Origin: Rathayibacter sp. Leaf185 | GTDB taxonomy: Bacteria > Actinomycetota > Actinomycetes > Actinomycetales > Microbacteriaceae | Reading direction: 5' to 3' | Length of the DNA: 64,000 nucleotides | Assembly (NCBI RefSeq): GCF_001423885.1 | Contig: NZ_LMPP01000004.1 | Span: 186,001-250,000 of the forward strand | Shown here: positions 11,380 to 20,785 of the stretch, in pieces | How the letters are laid out: each line of letters starts with the position of its first letter | Position numbering within the stretch: the stretch's first letter is position 1 | Program-made: the position numbers and the translations under genes | The notes under the pieces: model-generated | Told to the model about the DNA's origin: nothing | What the model saw: only the letters and a program-made list of their open reading frames with translations | Database searches by the model: none

Positions 11380-13578
11380 GTGGCTCAGACACCTTTCTTC
11401 AAGGCTTCGCACGGCAAGGACGCACGACGAGGAGGACGCGGGAAGACCGCGCCGGAGGAGGTGACGACGCCTGTCGAAGCGGCCGATGCCCCCGAGGAGG
11501 CGGCCGCGGCGGCACCGCCGGCCGCGGATGCTCTCTCCACCCCCGAGACGGCGCCGCCCGCCCCGCCGACGGGCAGCGGCTACGAGGTCCGCGCCGAGCG
11601 CATCCCGATCATCGACCCCCAGCCCCGGCTCGAGGACGACCGCTGGCCGGCCAAAGCCTTCGTCGGCGAGGTCGTCCCGTTCGCGGCCACCGCGTTCCGC
11701 GAGGGCCACGACCTCATCGGCGTCGACCTCCTGCTCACCTCGCCCGAGGGCGTCGAGAGCGAGCACCGGATGTCGCTGCTCGCGACCGGCACCGACCGGT
11801 ACGGCCGTCTCGTGCTCCTCGACGCCGAGGGCGACTGGACCTACCGGATCCGCGCCTTCGCCGACGACTGGGCGACCTGGCTGCACACCGCCGAGGTCAA
11901 GATCCCGGCCGGCCTCGACCTCGACGTGACCTTCGCACTCGGCGTTGGGCTCCTCCGCGAAGCCGCGGACGACGAGGAGCGCCCCGGAGCCGAGCGCACC
12001 CTGCTGACCGAGGCCGCCTCCCGCGTGGCCGACGCCGCACTGACGCCGGAGGAGCGACTCGACGCGGCCACCGACGCCGCGGTGCACGGAGCCCTGGACG
12101 CTCGCCCCGTGATGAGCCTCGCGAGCGTCTCGGCGCCCCGCGTCGTGCACGTGGAGCGCACCCGCGCCGGTGTCGGCGCCTGGTACGAATTCTTCCCGCG
12201 CTCGGAGGGTGCTGTCGCGAACGAGGACGGCTCCGTCACGAGCGGTTCCTTCCGCACGGCGGCCCTGCGTGTCCCGGCGGTCGCCGAGATGGGCTTCGAT
12301 GTCCTCTACCTGCCGCCGATCCACCCGATCGGCCGCACGTTCCGCAAGGGACCGAACAACACGCTGAACGCCTCCGAGACCGACCCCGGCTCGCCCTGGG
12401 CGATCGGCTCGAGCGACGGCGGCCACGACGCCATCCACCCCGACCTGGGCACCGTCGACGACTTCCGCGCGTTCCACGAGGCCGTCACCGACGCCGGACT
12501 CGAGCTCGCACTCGACTTCGCCCTGCAGGCCTCGCCCGACCACCCCTGGGTGACGAGCCACCCGGAGTGGTTCACGACCCTCCCCGACGGGACGATCGCC
12601 TACGCCGAGAACCCGCCGAAGAAGTACCAGGACATCTACCCGATCAACTTCGACAACGACCCCGCCGGCATCCGGCAGGAGTCGCTGCGGATCCTGGAGT
12701 ACTGGATCTCGCTCGGTGTCACGATCTTCCGCGTCGACAATCCGCACACCAAGCCGCTCGACTTCTGGGAGTGGGTCATCCACGAGGTCAACGCGAAGCA
12801 CCCCGAGGTCGTGTTCCTCGCCGAGGCGTTCACCCGCCCGGCGATCATGCGCGCGCTCGGCAAGGTGGGCTTCCAGCAGTCGTACTCGTACTTCACCTGG
12901 CGCAACACCAAGGAGGAGCTCACCGAGTTCTTCACCAGCATCTCGCAGGAGACGGCCGACTACATGCGGCCGAACCTCTTCGTGAACACCCCCGACATCC
13001 TCACCGAGTACCTGCAGTACGGCGGTCCGTCCGCCTACAAGGTGCGTGCCGCGCTCGCGTCGACGGCCTCGCCGCTGTGGGGCGTCTACTCCGGCTTCGA
13101 GCTGATCGAGAACGTCGCGCGCCCCGGCGCCGAGGAGAACATCGACAACGAGAAGTTCCAGTACAAGGTGCGCGACTGGGCCGAGGCGGAGGCGTCCGGC
13201 CGCTCGATCGCCCCCTACATCACGCGCCTCAACGAGATCCGACGGGCGCACCCCGCCCTCCGTCAGCTTCGCAACCTGCTCGTGCACGGCAGCGACGACG
13301 ACGCGATCCTCGTCTACTCCAAGCACCTCGAGCGCGCCTTCACGGGTACGGGCTCGGCCGACACGATCCTCGTGGTCGCGAACACCGATCCGCACTCGGC
13401 GCGGGAGACGACCGTGCACCTCGACCTGCCCGCTCTCGGGCTCGACTGGGGCGCGACCTTCGAGGTCGAGGACCTGATCACCGGCGCGGTCTGGACCTGG
13501 GGCAGCGACAACTACGTGCGGCTCGACTCCTTCGTCGAGCCCGTGCACATCCTGAGCGTGAAGGCGGACGGACGATGA
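11380..13578 (+). CDS. glgE: Alpha-1,4-glucan:maltose-1-phosphate maltosyltransferase GlgE (GH13_3)
   Basis: Transfers maltose from maltose-1-phosphate onto glucan chains, building glycogen or capsular alpha-glucan without ADP-glucose. With the GTG at 11380 the protein has 732 aa. The first ~65 residues are Ala/Pro/Glu-rich and probably disordered. The recognisable fold begins near YEVRAERIPII. The catalytic nucleophile is D453 in FRVDNPHTKP and the acid/base E482 in FLAEAFTRP, 29 residues apart as in characterised GlgE. The glgB start overlaps its stop (ATGA), which couples chain extension to branching. TreS and Pep2 genes, the usual maltose-1-phosphate source, are not in the window. Confidence 0.95.
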   Translation: MAQTPFFKASHGKDARRGGRGKTAPEEVTTPVEAADAPEEAAAAAPPAADALSTPETAPPAPPTGSGYEVRAERIPIIDPQPRLEDDRWPAKAFVGEVVPFAATAFREGHDLIGVDLLLTSPEGVESEHRMSLLATGTDRYGRLVLLDAEGDWTYRIRAFADDWATWLHTAEVKIPAGLDLDVTFALGVGLLREAADDEERPGAERTLLTEAASRVADAALTPEERLDAATDAAVHGALDARPVMSLASVSAPRVVHVERTRAGVGAWYEFFPRSEGAVANEDGSVTSGSFRTAALRVPAVAEMGFDVLYLPPIHPIGRTFRKGPNNTLNASETDPGSPWAIGSSDGGHDAIHPDLGTVDDFRAFHEAVTDAGLELALDFALQASPDHPWVTSHPEWFTTLPDGTIAYAENPPKKYQDIYPINFDNDPAGIRQESLRILEYWISLGVTIFRVDNPHTKPLDFWEWVIHEVNAKHPEVVFLAEAFTRPAIMRALGKVGFQQSYSYFTWRNTKEELTEFFTSISQETADYMRPNLFVNTPDILTEYLQYGGPSAYKVRAALASTASPLWGVYSGFELIENVARPGAEENIDNEKFQYKVRDWAEAEASGRSIAPYITRLNEIRRAHPALRQLRNLLVHGSDDDAILVYSKHLERAFTGTGSADTILVVANTDPHSARETTVHLDLPALGLDWGATFEVEDLITGAVWTWGSDNYVRLDSFVEPVHILSVKADGR

Positions 13579-16055
13579 GCGACACGGTTCCCGAGAACGA
13601 CGGAACGAGCGCCGCCGAGGCCGCGGGACTGACCCCGCGCGTCGAGACGGTCGTGACCACCGGCACGAGCGCTGCCACGACCACGGGGGCGACGGCGCGT
13701 CACGCGGCGACCGCGGCGCACGAGTCGCCGACCTCCGACGCTTCCGACGTCGCGAGCGTGGAGGACGACCTCGCCGCGACCCCGGTCGATGACGACAGCG
13801 CCGCGGACGGGACAGCCTCCCCCGGCGATGCCGACACTCCCGCCGAGGCCTCCGGTCCGGTCGACGGCTCCTCCGCGATCGACCTGCCCGACATCCCGGA
13901 GTGGATCCTGCAGCAGATCGCCACCGGCAGCAACGCGCTCCCCCACGCCGTCCTCGGCCAGCACGTCGTCTCGGCCTCCGGCGTCTCCGACGAGGTCACC
14001 GTCGTGCGCGTGCGCCGCCCGCTCGCCGACCGCGTCGTGGCCGTGCTCTCGACCGGCGCACGCATCGAGCTGAGCCACCTGCACGACGGCATCTGGCAGG
14101 GCTTCCACATCCTCGGCCCGCAGGCCTACACCGTCGAGGCGAGCTACGGCGACGGCGACTCGTGGACCGCGGAGGATCCCTACCGCTTCTCGAAGACGGT
14201 AGGCGACTTCGACCTCTACCTGATCGGCGAGGGTCGCCACGAGCGTCTCTGGGAGGCGCTCGGCGCGCGGCACCGCGAGCACGAGGGAGTCTGGGGCACC
14301 TCGTTCTCGGTCTGGGCGCCGCACGCGCAGGCCGTCCGCGTCGTCGGCGACTTCAACGAGTGGAGCGGCGAGGGGCACGCGCTCCGCAACCTCGGCGTCA
14401 CGGGCGTGTGGGAGATCTTCGTGCCCGGGCTCGAGCCCGGCGCCTCCTACAAGTTCGACCTGCTCTCGCGCGACGGCCGCTGGGTCCGCAAGGCCGACCC
14501 GATGGCCCGCGCCACCGAGGTGCCGCCCGCGACCGCCTCGCGCATCCCGGTCTCGCACCACCACTGGAGCGACTCCGCCTGGATGGAGAAGCGCGCGGCG
14601 ACGGACCCGCACACCCAGCCGATGAGCGTGTACGAGATGCACCTCGGCTCGTGGAAGCCGGGACTCGGCTACCGCGACGTCGCCGATCCGCTGATCGAGT
14701 ACATCACCGCGCTCGGCTTCACCCACGTCGAGTTCATGCCGCTCGCCGAGCACCCGTTCGGAGGCTCGTGGGGCTACCAGGTGACCGGCTACTTCGCCGC
14801 CTCGAGCCGCTTCGGCACCGCCGACGACCTCAAGTACCTGATCGACCGACTGCACCAGGCCGGCATCGGCGTGATCGTCGACTGGGTTCCCGGGCACTTC
14901 CCCAAGGACGACTTCGCCCTCGCCCGATTCGACGGCGAGCCCCTCTACGAGCACCCCGACTGGCGCCGCGGCGAGCAGATGGACTGGGGCACCTACGTCT
15001 TCGACTTCGGTCACACGCAGGTCCGCAACTTCCTCGTCGCGAACGCGCTGTTCTGGCTCGAGGAGTTCCACGTCGACGCCCTGCGCGTGGACGCCGTCGC
15101 CTCGATGCTCTACCTCGACTACTCGCGCAAGGAGGGCGAGTGGCTGCCGAACGAGCACGGCGGACGCGAGCACCTCGAGGCCATCAGCTTCCTGCAGGAG
15201 GTGAACGCCACCGCCTACAAGCTCTACCCCGGCATCATGATGATCGCCGAGGAGTCGACGAGCTGGCCGGGCGTCACGCAGCCCACGGTCTCGGGCGGGC
15301 TCGGCTTCGGGCTCAAGTGGAACATGGGCTGGATGCACGACTCGCTCGACTACATGGCGAACGATCCGCTGTGGCGCCAGTACCACCTCGGCGAGCTGAC
15401 CTTCTCGTTCGTCTACGCGTTCAGCGAGAACTTCGTGCTGCCGATCAGCCACGACGAGGTCGTGCACGGCAAGGGCTCGCTGATCAACAAGATGCCCGGC
15501 GACCACTGGCAGCAGCTCGCGAACGTGCGCGCCTACCTGGCCTTCATGTGGGCTCACCCCGGCAAGCAGCTGCTCTTCATGGGGCAGGAGTTCGGGCAGT
15601 ACTCGGAGTGGAGCGAGGAGCGCGGACTCGACTGGTGGATCCTCGATCAGCCGAGTCACAAGGGGCTCTGGAGCCTCGTCGGTGAGCTGAACCGCGTCTA
15701 CCGCGAGTCGACCTCGCTCTGGGAGCTCGACAACGACCAGGCCGGCTTCGAGTGGATCGACGGCGGTGCCGCGGCGCCGAACGTGATCTCGTTCCTCCGC
15801 CGCGACCGCGAGGGCCGCTCCGTCGCGATCGTCGCCAACTTCTCGGGATCGCCGGTGCACGGCTACCGGATCGGTCTGCCGCAGGCCGGCCGCTGGGAGG
15901 AGCTCGTCAACACCGACGCCGAGATCTACGGTGGTTCGGGTGTGGGCAACTTCGGTGCGGTCGAGGCACGCGACGAGCCGTGGGCCGGCCGCCCGGCCTC
16001 GGCCGAGCTGATCCTGCCCCCGCTCGGGGTGCTCTACCTCCGCCCCACCGACTGA
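13575..16055 (+). CDS. glgB: 1,4-alpha-glucan branching enzyme GlgB (GH13_9)
   Basis: Makes alpha-1,6 branches in glycogen. The protein has 826 aa from the ATG overlapping the glgE stop. Residues 1 to about 95 are a Thr/Ala/Asp/Glu-rich tail absent from typical GlgB. A tandem N-terminal beta domain and CBM48 follow, then the GH13 barrel. The nucleophile is D506 in LRVDAVAS and the acid/base E559 in IAEEST; SHDEVVHGK follows about 67 residues later. A perfect hairpin terminator lies about 80 bases downstream. It forms an operon with glgE, the classic GlgE-GlgB pair. Confidence 0.95.
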   Translation: MSDTVPENDGTSAAEAAGLTPRVETVVTTGTSAATTTGATARHAATAAHESPTSDASDVASVEDDLAATPVDDDSAADGTASPGDADTPAEASGPVDGSSAIDLPDIPEWILQQIATGSNALPHAVLGQHVVSASGVSDEVTVVRVRRPLADRVVAVLSTGARIELSHLHDGIWQGFHILGPQAYTVEASYGDGDSWTAEDPYRFSKTVGDFDLYLIGEGRHERLWEALGARHREHEGVWGTSFSVWAPHAQAVRVVGDFNEWSGEGHALRNLGVTGVWEIFVPGLEPGASYKFDLLSRDGRWVRKADPMARATEVPPATASRIPVSHHHWSDSAWMEKRAATDPHTQPMSVYEMHLGSWKPGLGYRDVADPLIEYITALGFTHVEFMPLAEHPFGGSWGYQVTGYFAASSRFGTADDLKYLIDRLHQAGIGVIVDWVPGHFPKDDFALARFDGEPLYEHPDWRRGEQMDWGTYVFDFGHTQVRNFLVANALFWLEEFHVDALRVDAVASMLYLDYSRKEGEWLPNEHGGREHLEAISFLQEVNATAYKLYPGIMMIAEESTSWPGVTQPTVSGGLGFGLKWNMGWMHDSLDYMANDPLWRQYHLGELTFSFVYAFSENFVLPISHDEVVHGKGSLINKMPGDHWQQLANVRAYLAFMWAHPGKQLLFMGQEFGQYSEWSEERGLDWWILDQPSHKGLWSLVGELNRVYRESTSLWELDNDQAGFEWIDGGAAAPNVISFLRRDREGRSVAIVANFSGSPVHGYRIGLPQAGRWEELVNTDAEIYGGSGVGNFGAVEARDEPWAGRPASAELILPPLGVLYLRPTD

Positions 16056-16138
16056 CGCCCGAGGGAACCCCGGACCGTCGAGACGACCCGTAGCCCCGGG
16101 CTCCCTCAACGGTTCGGAGTTCCCTCGCCGCGAATGAC

Positions 16139-16174
16139 AGAACCCCCTCCGCAGACCATTGCGGAGGGGGTTCT
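16139..16174 (+). terminator. Rho-independent terminator of glgE-glgB
   Basis: A perfect 15-bp stem, AGAACCCCCTCCGCA with its complement, encloses the 6-base loop GACCAT and ends in a short T-containing tail. It is strong enough to act in both directions. Confidence 0.85.
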
Positions 16175-16187
16175 CTTGTAGGCGGAA

Positions 16188-16215
16188 GTGAGAAACGCGT
16201 TCCAGCGTTTCTCAC
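16188..16215. terminator. Second hairpin between glgB and the thioredoxin gene
   Basis: A perfect 11-bp inverted repeat (GTGAGAAACGC) has the loop GTTCCA. It is the middle of three hairpins in 160 bases between convergent genes. It may be a bidirectional terminator or an RNA processing site. Confidence 0.5.
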
Positions 16216-16267
16216 GAGCCGACCGCGACCCGCTCTCGGAAACGCAACTCCTCGTAAAGCCGACCGC

Positions 16268-16298
16268 GGCAGGGTGAGCGCTCGCCGCTCACCCTGCC
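16268..16298 (-). terminator. Terminator hairpin of the thioredoxin-like gene
   Basis: A perfect 13-bp stem (GGCAGGGTGAGCG) with a 5-base loop lies just beyond the stop codon at 16306 on the minus strand. Confidence 0.7.
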
Positions 16299-16305
16299 GA
16301 CCAAC

Positions 16306-17265
16306 TCAGTACAGGAGGCCGGTGAGGCGGGCGCGGGCCTTGTTGACGCGGGGGTCGGTGGTGCCGACGATCTCGAACAGCTCGAGGAGGCGTGCACGGG
16401 TCGCCGCCTTCCCCTCGGCATCGAGCCGGGGGAAGATCGACAGGAGGCGGTCGAAGGCGTCCTCGACGTGTCCGCCCGAGACGTCGAGATCGGCGACGGC
16501 GAGCTGCGCGTCGAGGTTCGACGGCTCGGCCGCGGCCGTGGAGCGCACCTCGTCGAGGGTGCGGCCCTGCAGCCGCGACAGCAGCCGGACCTGCGCGAGA
16601 CCGGCGACGGCCAGATCGTCGCGCGGGTTCTGCGCGATGGCGGTCTCGTACTCGGTGATCGCCGCGGCGTAGTCGCCGCGATCGATGGCGTCGTACGCCT
16701 CCTGGTGGTGCGGGGGCAGCGGAGCCGGCTCGGGCTCCCCCGCCTCGGCGGCGGACCCGTCGACCGGGACCGTGCCCGTGACGCCGTTCTGCGCGGCGAG
16801 CTGCAGGACCTGCTCGAGCAGATCGCGCAGCTGCTCCTCGGCCACCAGGCCGCTGAACAGCGGGACCGGGCGTCCGCCGAGGATGGCGGCGATCGTCGGC
16901 ACCGACTGCACCTGGAAGGCCTGAGCGAGCTGCGGGCTCGACTCGACGTCGACTCCGACGAGCACGAAGGCACCGGCGTACGAGACGATCACACGCTCGA
17001 GCAGCGCGGTCATGCTCGTGCTCTGCTCCGACCACGACCCGCGGAGGTCGACGATCACGGGAACCCGCGAGGAGAGCTGGACGACCTGGTCGAACTCGGC
17101 GTCCCCGGCGGTGAGCAGCAGCGGATTCGCGGTGGGCGGGGGCCCGGCCGGTGCGTCACCGGCGGCGGCCGGCGCGGTCGGAGCCGGAGCCGGGCGCCGG
17201 TTCACGAGGGTGGACAGGTCGACGGCGCCGCGGAGGTTTCCGGGCAGGGGCGGGAGGGTGCTCAC
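16306..17265 (-). CDS. Tetratricopeptide thioredoxin-like protein (CnoX/YbbN type)
   Basis: A 319-aa cytoplasmic protein. A Pro/Ala-rich linker leads to a thioredoxin fold (residues ~65-165) and a TPR-rich C-terminal half with DAIDRGDYAAAI. The position of the CxxC redox motif reads GSWSEQS, so both active-site cysteines are absent, as in many actinobacterial homologues. Related proteins act as holdases that pass clients to chaperones; this role is inferred. The GTG start overlaps the stop of the upstream membrane-protein gene (GTGA), so the two are coupled. Confidence 0.85.
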   Translation of the reverse strand: MSTLPPLPGNLRGAVDLSTLVNRRPAPAPTAPAAAGDAPAGPPPTANPLLLTAGDAEFDQVVQLSSRVPVIVDLRGSWSEQSTSMTALLERVIVSYAGAFVLVGVDVESSPQLAQAFQVQSVPTIAAILGGRPVPLFSGLVAEEQLRDLLEQVLQLAAQNGVTGTVPVDGSAAEAGEPEPAPLPPHHQEAYDAIDRGDYAAAITEYETAIAQNPRDDLAVAGLAQVRLLSRLQGRTLDEVRSTAAAEPSNLDAQLAVADLDVSGGHVEDAFDRLLSIFPRLDAEGKAATRARLLELFEIVGTTDPRVNKARARLTGLLY

Positions 17266-19052
17266 GGCAGCTGCACCACCGAGACGAGTCCTTGACTCCA
17301 TCCGAGCATGACGATCTTCTCCTCTGATCCGACGGGCGGTACGTAGAACAGCAACTGGTATCCGTAGGTGGTCTCGATGCCGGTCGTCGACTTGTCGGTG
17401 CCGAGCAGGATCTGCGAGGCACCGGAGGTCGAGACGGTCGAGCCCTCGGCGGTGGGCTTCACGGTCGACACCTCGGCGATGCTCGCGGCCACGAGGGCTC
17501 CCGAGTCGTTCGTCGCGAGGGCGATCGTGGGCGAGGTGCCGGCCTTGTTCGAGAACTCGATCGAGGCCGTGTCCGGCAGGGCGGCTCGGTCGGCGTTCTT
17601 CTTGTCGATGCCGACCTGGCCGCGCAGGGTGTCCCCGTCGGCCGCGAACGTCTCGGCGTACGTGCTCGCATCGCCGTTGGCGAGGATGTCGGCGTAGGCC
17701 GAGCCCACCGACTCCGGAGCGAGCTTCATCAGCTTCGAGTCGGGAGCGACGATCGAGGTGCCGACCGTGACGGGAGCGACATCGGGGATCCGCGCGTTGG
17801 CCTCGAGCGAGATGGCGTAGTCGACCTTGTAGTCGACACGCGGGCTGGCCTGGCTCATCATCAGCGCGATGGGCGCCTGGGTGCTGTCTGCCGAGTTCTG
17901 CACGACCGCGGTGACGAGGCGGGGCCACGACTGCGTGTCCTGAGGGAGGACGAGACTGACGGGCGTCGCGGGGATCGACTGCGGTGGGTCGATCGTGCCG
18001 CCCTTGACGACGACCTCGTAGTTGGTCGTCCGCTCGGTGAGGGCCTCGCCCTGGAAGCGCTCGGCGAGGGCGGTGGCGTCGTGCGCCTCGTCGGCGGCCG
18101 CCGCGACGGCCGAGACCGAGGCGACGATCGCCTCCGCCTGCTGGGTCGTGACGACCGGGGTCGCGACCTCGGCGGCGGGCTCGGCGGTCGACGTGGCCGA
18201 CGGCGTCGGCGTCTCGGTGGCGCCGGCGGCGAGATCGGGCCAGTAATCGGAGCTGCAGCCCGCGAGCAGGACGCTCGTGCCGACCACGATCGGCAGCACG
18301 AGCAGCCCACGGCGGCGCGAGGGTCGGGGCGAGGCGATCGACGCCTGGATGCCGGCGCGGGCGCGCGGCCGACGGGCACCACGCGGGACCTTGCCCTGCG
18401 GACCCTTGCGTCGCGGACCGTGCTGGCGCCGCAGGTGCAGGAACGCCCAGATGTAGAGGACGAGCCCGACGAGCAGGAGGAACGCGCCGCCGAGCAGCAG
18501 CGGACCGGCGAGCGGCGTAGCGGTGTCGACCGGCCAGCTGACGCGGATGTCTCTCGCCGCGGGGGCCGTGCCGTCGGTGGCGATCAGGATCGAGACGTCC
18601 TCGGGGACGTCGAGCGCGACGGTGATGCTGCCCGTTCCCTCGAACTGCTCGAGCCAGAGGTCGGAGCCGCGCGGGTCGAGGACGGCGGCATCCGCCGTGG
18701 CGACATCGGACGCCAGCTCCAGGGCTGTCCCTGTCTCCTCCGAGGCCGTCAGAGCGGCGGGCTCGGCGCGGTAGCCGATCGCCTCGTAGTCGGATCCGCC
18801 CACCCAGCCGAGCACGTCGGTGGTCCGCGCGTAGGCCAGGACCAGGTCGCCGTCGCCCTCGACGGTGATCGTCTGCCGACCCGGGTTCGCGTCGAGCGTG
18901 CTGCCGTCGATGACCGCGTAGGGTGCGCCCGACTCGAGCGCGGTCTCGGCGGTGAGCGACTCCGGAGGCGCCCAGACGGTCCGCTGACCGATGCCGAGGG
19001 CGATCAGCGCCGCAGCGATGACCGTGGCGATGATGGCGAAGACGAACCGCAC
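17262..19052 (-). CDS. Large membrane protein of unknown function with an internal lipobox-like segment
   Basis: 596 aa from the GTG at 19052, which follows a good AGGAGG ribosome site. TM1 is at residues ~3-25. An external domain of ~170 aa follows, then TM2 (LLLGGAFLLLVGLVLYIW), a very basic cytoplasmic stretch of ~50 residues, and a third hydrophobic segment, LVLPIVVGTSVLLAGCSS, which looks like a lipoprotein signal. A second external domain of ~320 aa ends the protein. I recognise no enzymatic domain. No internal start codon precedes the lipobox, so it appears to be one polypeptide. It overlaps the thioredoxin-like gene and is probably co-expressed with it. Confidence 0.8.
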   Translation of the reverse strand: MRFVFAIIATVIAAALIALGIGQRTVWAPPESLTAETALESGAPYAVIDGSTLDANPGRQTITVEGDGDLVLAYARTTDVLGWVGGSDYEAIGYRAEPAALTASEETGTALELASDVATADAAVLDPRGSDLWLEQFEGTGSITVALDVPEDVSILIATDGTAPAARDIRVSWPVDTATPLAGPLLLGGAFLLLVGLVLYIWAFLHLRRQHGPRRKGPQGKVPRGARRPRARAGIQASIASPRPSRRRGLLVLPIVVGTSVLLAGCSSDYWPDLAAGATETPTPSATSTAEPAAEVATPVVTTQQAEAIVASVSAVAAAADEAHDATALAERFQGEALTERTTNYEVVVKGGTIDPPQSIPATPVSLVLPQDTQSWPRLVTAVVQNSADSTQAPIALMMSQASPRVDYKVDYAISLEANARIPDVAPVTVGTSIVAPDSKLMKLAPESVGSAYADILANGDASTYAETFAADGDTLRGQVGIDKKNADRAALPDTASIEFSNKAGTSPTIALATNDSGALVAASIAEVSTVKPTAEGSTVSTSGASQILLGTDKSTTGIETTYGYQLLFYVPPVGSEEKIVMLGWSQGLVSVVQLP

Positions 19053-19253
19053 GAAAGAACTCCTCCTGTGTTGCCCGATCAGGGGGGCGACCTCGGCCGG
19101 CCAGGGTGACGCGGCCGGCCCGCGGCTCGACGGCAACAGACAAAGACAGTCCAGAGTAGCCGATGGCCTTCGACGAACCCAGGAGATGCCCGTGAGCGAC
19201 CCCCGGCGCGCGACCGGTGGGGTGTCGCCCCGGGCCGGGAGGCCACCGCTGAC

Positions 19254-19259
19254 TAAACT
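19254..19259 (+). promoter_or_regulatory. Possible -10 of the coiled-coil gene
   Basis: TAAACT lies about 50 bases before the GTG at 19310. No clear -35 is seen. It would give a leader of about 45 bases carrying the GGAGGAG ribosome site. Confidence 0.4.
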
Positions 19260-19309
19260 TCCCGGAGTGCCGCGGCCCCGTCGCGGATCTGATGTGCGGA
19301 GGAGACGAC

Positions 19310-20725
19310 GTGGCAAGCGACGAGGCCGAATTCACCCAGGTGTTCCGTGGCTACGACCGGGACGAGGTCGACAAGGCCATCCAGGGTCTGCGGCGCGAGC
19401 TGATCCACGCGAACACGCAGGCCGCCGAGAGCGGCCGCGAGGTCAGGCGGCTCTCCTCCCGCATCGACGGCCTCGAGAAGGAGCTGCAGCAGGTCGGCAC
19501 GCCGACCTATGCGGGTCTCGGCGCCAAGCTCGAGCACACCCTCCGGGTCGCCGAGGAGCAGTCGGACCGGCTGATCGCCCAGGCCGAGAACGACGCGTCG
19601 GCGCTGCGCCGCTCGACCCGCGACGACGGCGACCGCATCGTCCAGGAGGCGCGCGACGAGGCCGAGCGCCTGATCACGGAGGCGCGCCGCCGGGCCGACC
19701 GCACGCGCAACGAGTCCGAGGCGCAGGCCGCGGCCACGCTCGGCAAGGCGGCGGACGACCGCGACGTCATGACGCAGGACGCCGTCCGCGAGGCCGCCGC
19801 GATCCGCGGCACCGTGGCCACCGAGGCCGCCGAGACCCGTGCGACCGCCAAACGCGAGGCCGCGGCGATCCGGTCGGAGGCGGAGCGCGAGGCCGCCGAG
19901 ATGCGCGCGGTCGCCGCCCGCGAGGTCGAGGTGGCGCGCGCCGAGGCCGCCCGCCTGACGCAGAGCACCGAGCTCCTGCGCGCCGAGGTCGCCTCCGAGG
20001 TCGACCGCCTGCGGGCCGCCGTCGCCGCCGAGGTCGCCGACGCCCGCTCCGCCGTCGAGGCCGAGATCCTGACGGCCCGGGCCGATCTCGACGCCGAGCT
20101 GGCGGGCGGGCGAGCCGATGCCGCGCGCGAGCTCGCCGACCAGCGCACCCGCCTCGTCCAGGAGCGCGCGGACGCCGTGGCGCTGCTCGACGCCGAGCTC
20201 GCGGGACTCCGCGCCGCCGCGCACGACGAGGCCGCCGCCCTCTCGCGCGACGTCGAGCAGGCCCGCATCGATCTGGTCGTCGAGCTCGCCGCCCGCCGCG
20301 AGGAGGCCGACCGCGACTACCTCGTGCGCCACCAGGAGGCGGTCGCCCAGACCCAGCGGTACCTCGACGAGTCGAACCTGCAGCTCGCCGACGCCATCCG
20401 CCGCGCCAACGACAAGCGGCTCGAGGCCGACGAGCTGCGCAGCGACGCACTCGACGAGACCACGCGCCTGCGCCGCGACGCGCAGGACGAGTCGGACCGG
20501 ATGCTCGACGAGGCGCGCGAGCGGGCGCAGCAGATCGTGGCCGACGCCGAGCGCCGCACCCGCGAGCTGGTCTCGTCGGCGGAGGGGCGACTCGACGAGA
20601 TCCGCACCGAGCGCGACGCCATCGCGGGCTACGTCACGGGCCTGCGCGGCCTGATCGGCCACATCGACGGGATGTCCGAGGACGGCTCGAAGGACTCCGA
20701 GGACTCCGACGACTCGAAGGACTGA
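19310..20725 (+). CDS. DivIVA-like long coiled-coil protein
   Basis: A 471-aa protein from the GTG at 19310, preceded 7 bases upstream by GGAGGA; an ATG at 19292 would add six residues. The N-terminus FRGYDRDEVDKAI matches the short DivIVA membrane-curvature module. After it come about 380 residues of Ala/Glu/Arg heptads with no breaks, a long coiled coil. The tail is acidic, rich in Ser/Asp/Lys. Related actinobacterial proteins organise polar growth or septal sites (Wag31/Scy-like); that role is inferred. It is a single-gene unit followed by a terminator. Confidence 0.8.
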   Translation: MASDEAEFTQVFRGYDRDEVDKAIQGLRRELIHANTQAAESGREVRRLSSRIDGLEKELQQVGTPTYAGLGAKLEHTLRVAEEQSDRLIAQAENDASALRRSTRDDGDRIVQEARDEAERLITEARRRADRTRNESEAQAAATLGKAADDRDVMTQDAVREAAAIRGTVATEAAETRATAKREAAAIRSEAEREAAEMRAVAAREVEVARAEAARLTQSTELLRAEVASEVDRLRAAVAAEVADARSAVEAEILTARADLDAELAGGRADAARELADQRTRLVQERADAVALLDAELAGLRAAAHDEAAALSRDVEQARIDLVVELAARREEADRDYLVRHQEAVAQTQRYLDESNLQLADAIRRANDKRLEADELRSDALDETTRLRRDAQDESDRMLDEARERAQQIVADAERRTRELVSSAEGRLDEIRTERDAIAGYVTGLRGLIGHIDGMSEDGSKDSEDSDDSKD

Positions 20726-20732
20726 GGACGTC

Positions 20733-20773
20733 GGAGGCCCGGTCCGTCGATCCCGTCGACGGGCCGGGCCTCC
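20733..20773. terminator. Terminator between the coiled-coil gene and the hydrolase gene
   Basis: A long hairpin with arms GGAGGCCCGG and CCGGGCCTCC continues into GTCGA/TCGAC. It lies between convergent genes and can serve both. Confidence 0.75.
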
Positions 20774-20785
20774 TTCACGGCCGGA

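Noticed and set aside
9889-13548. Long open frame of over 1200 codons on the minus strand
   Set aside because: It lies antisense to glgE and out of frame with the repeat protein; its codon use and low complexity are those of a high-GC shadow.
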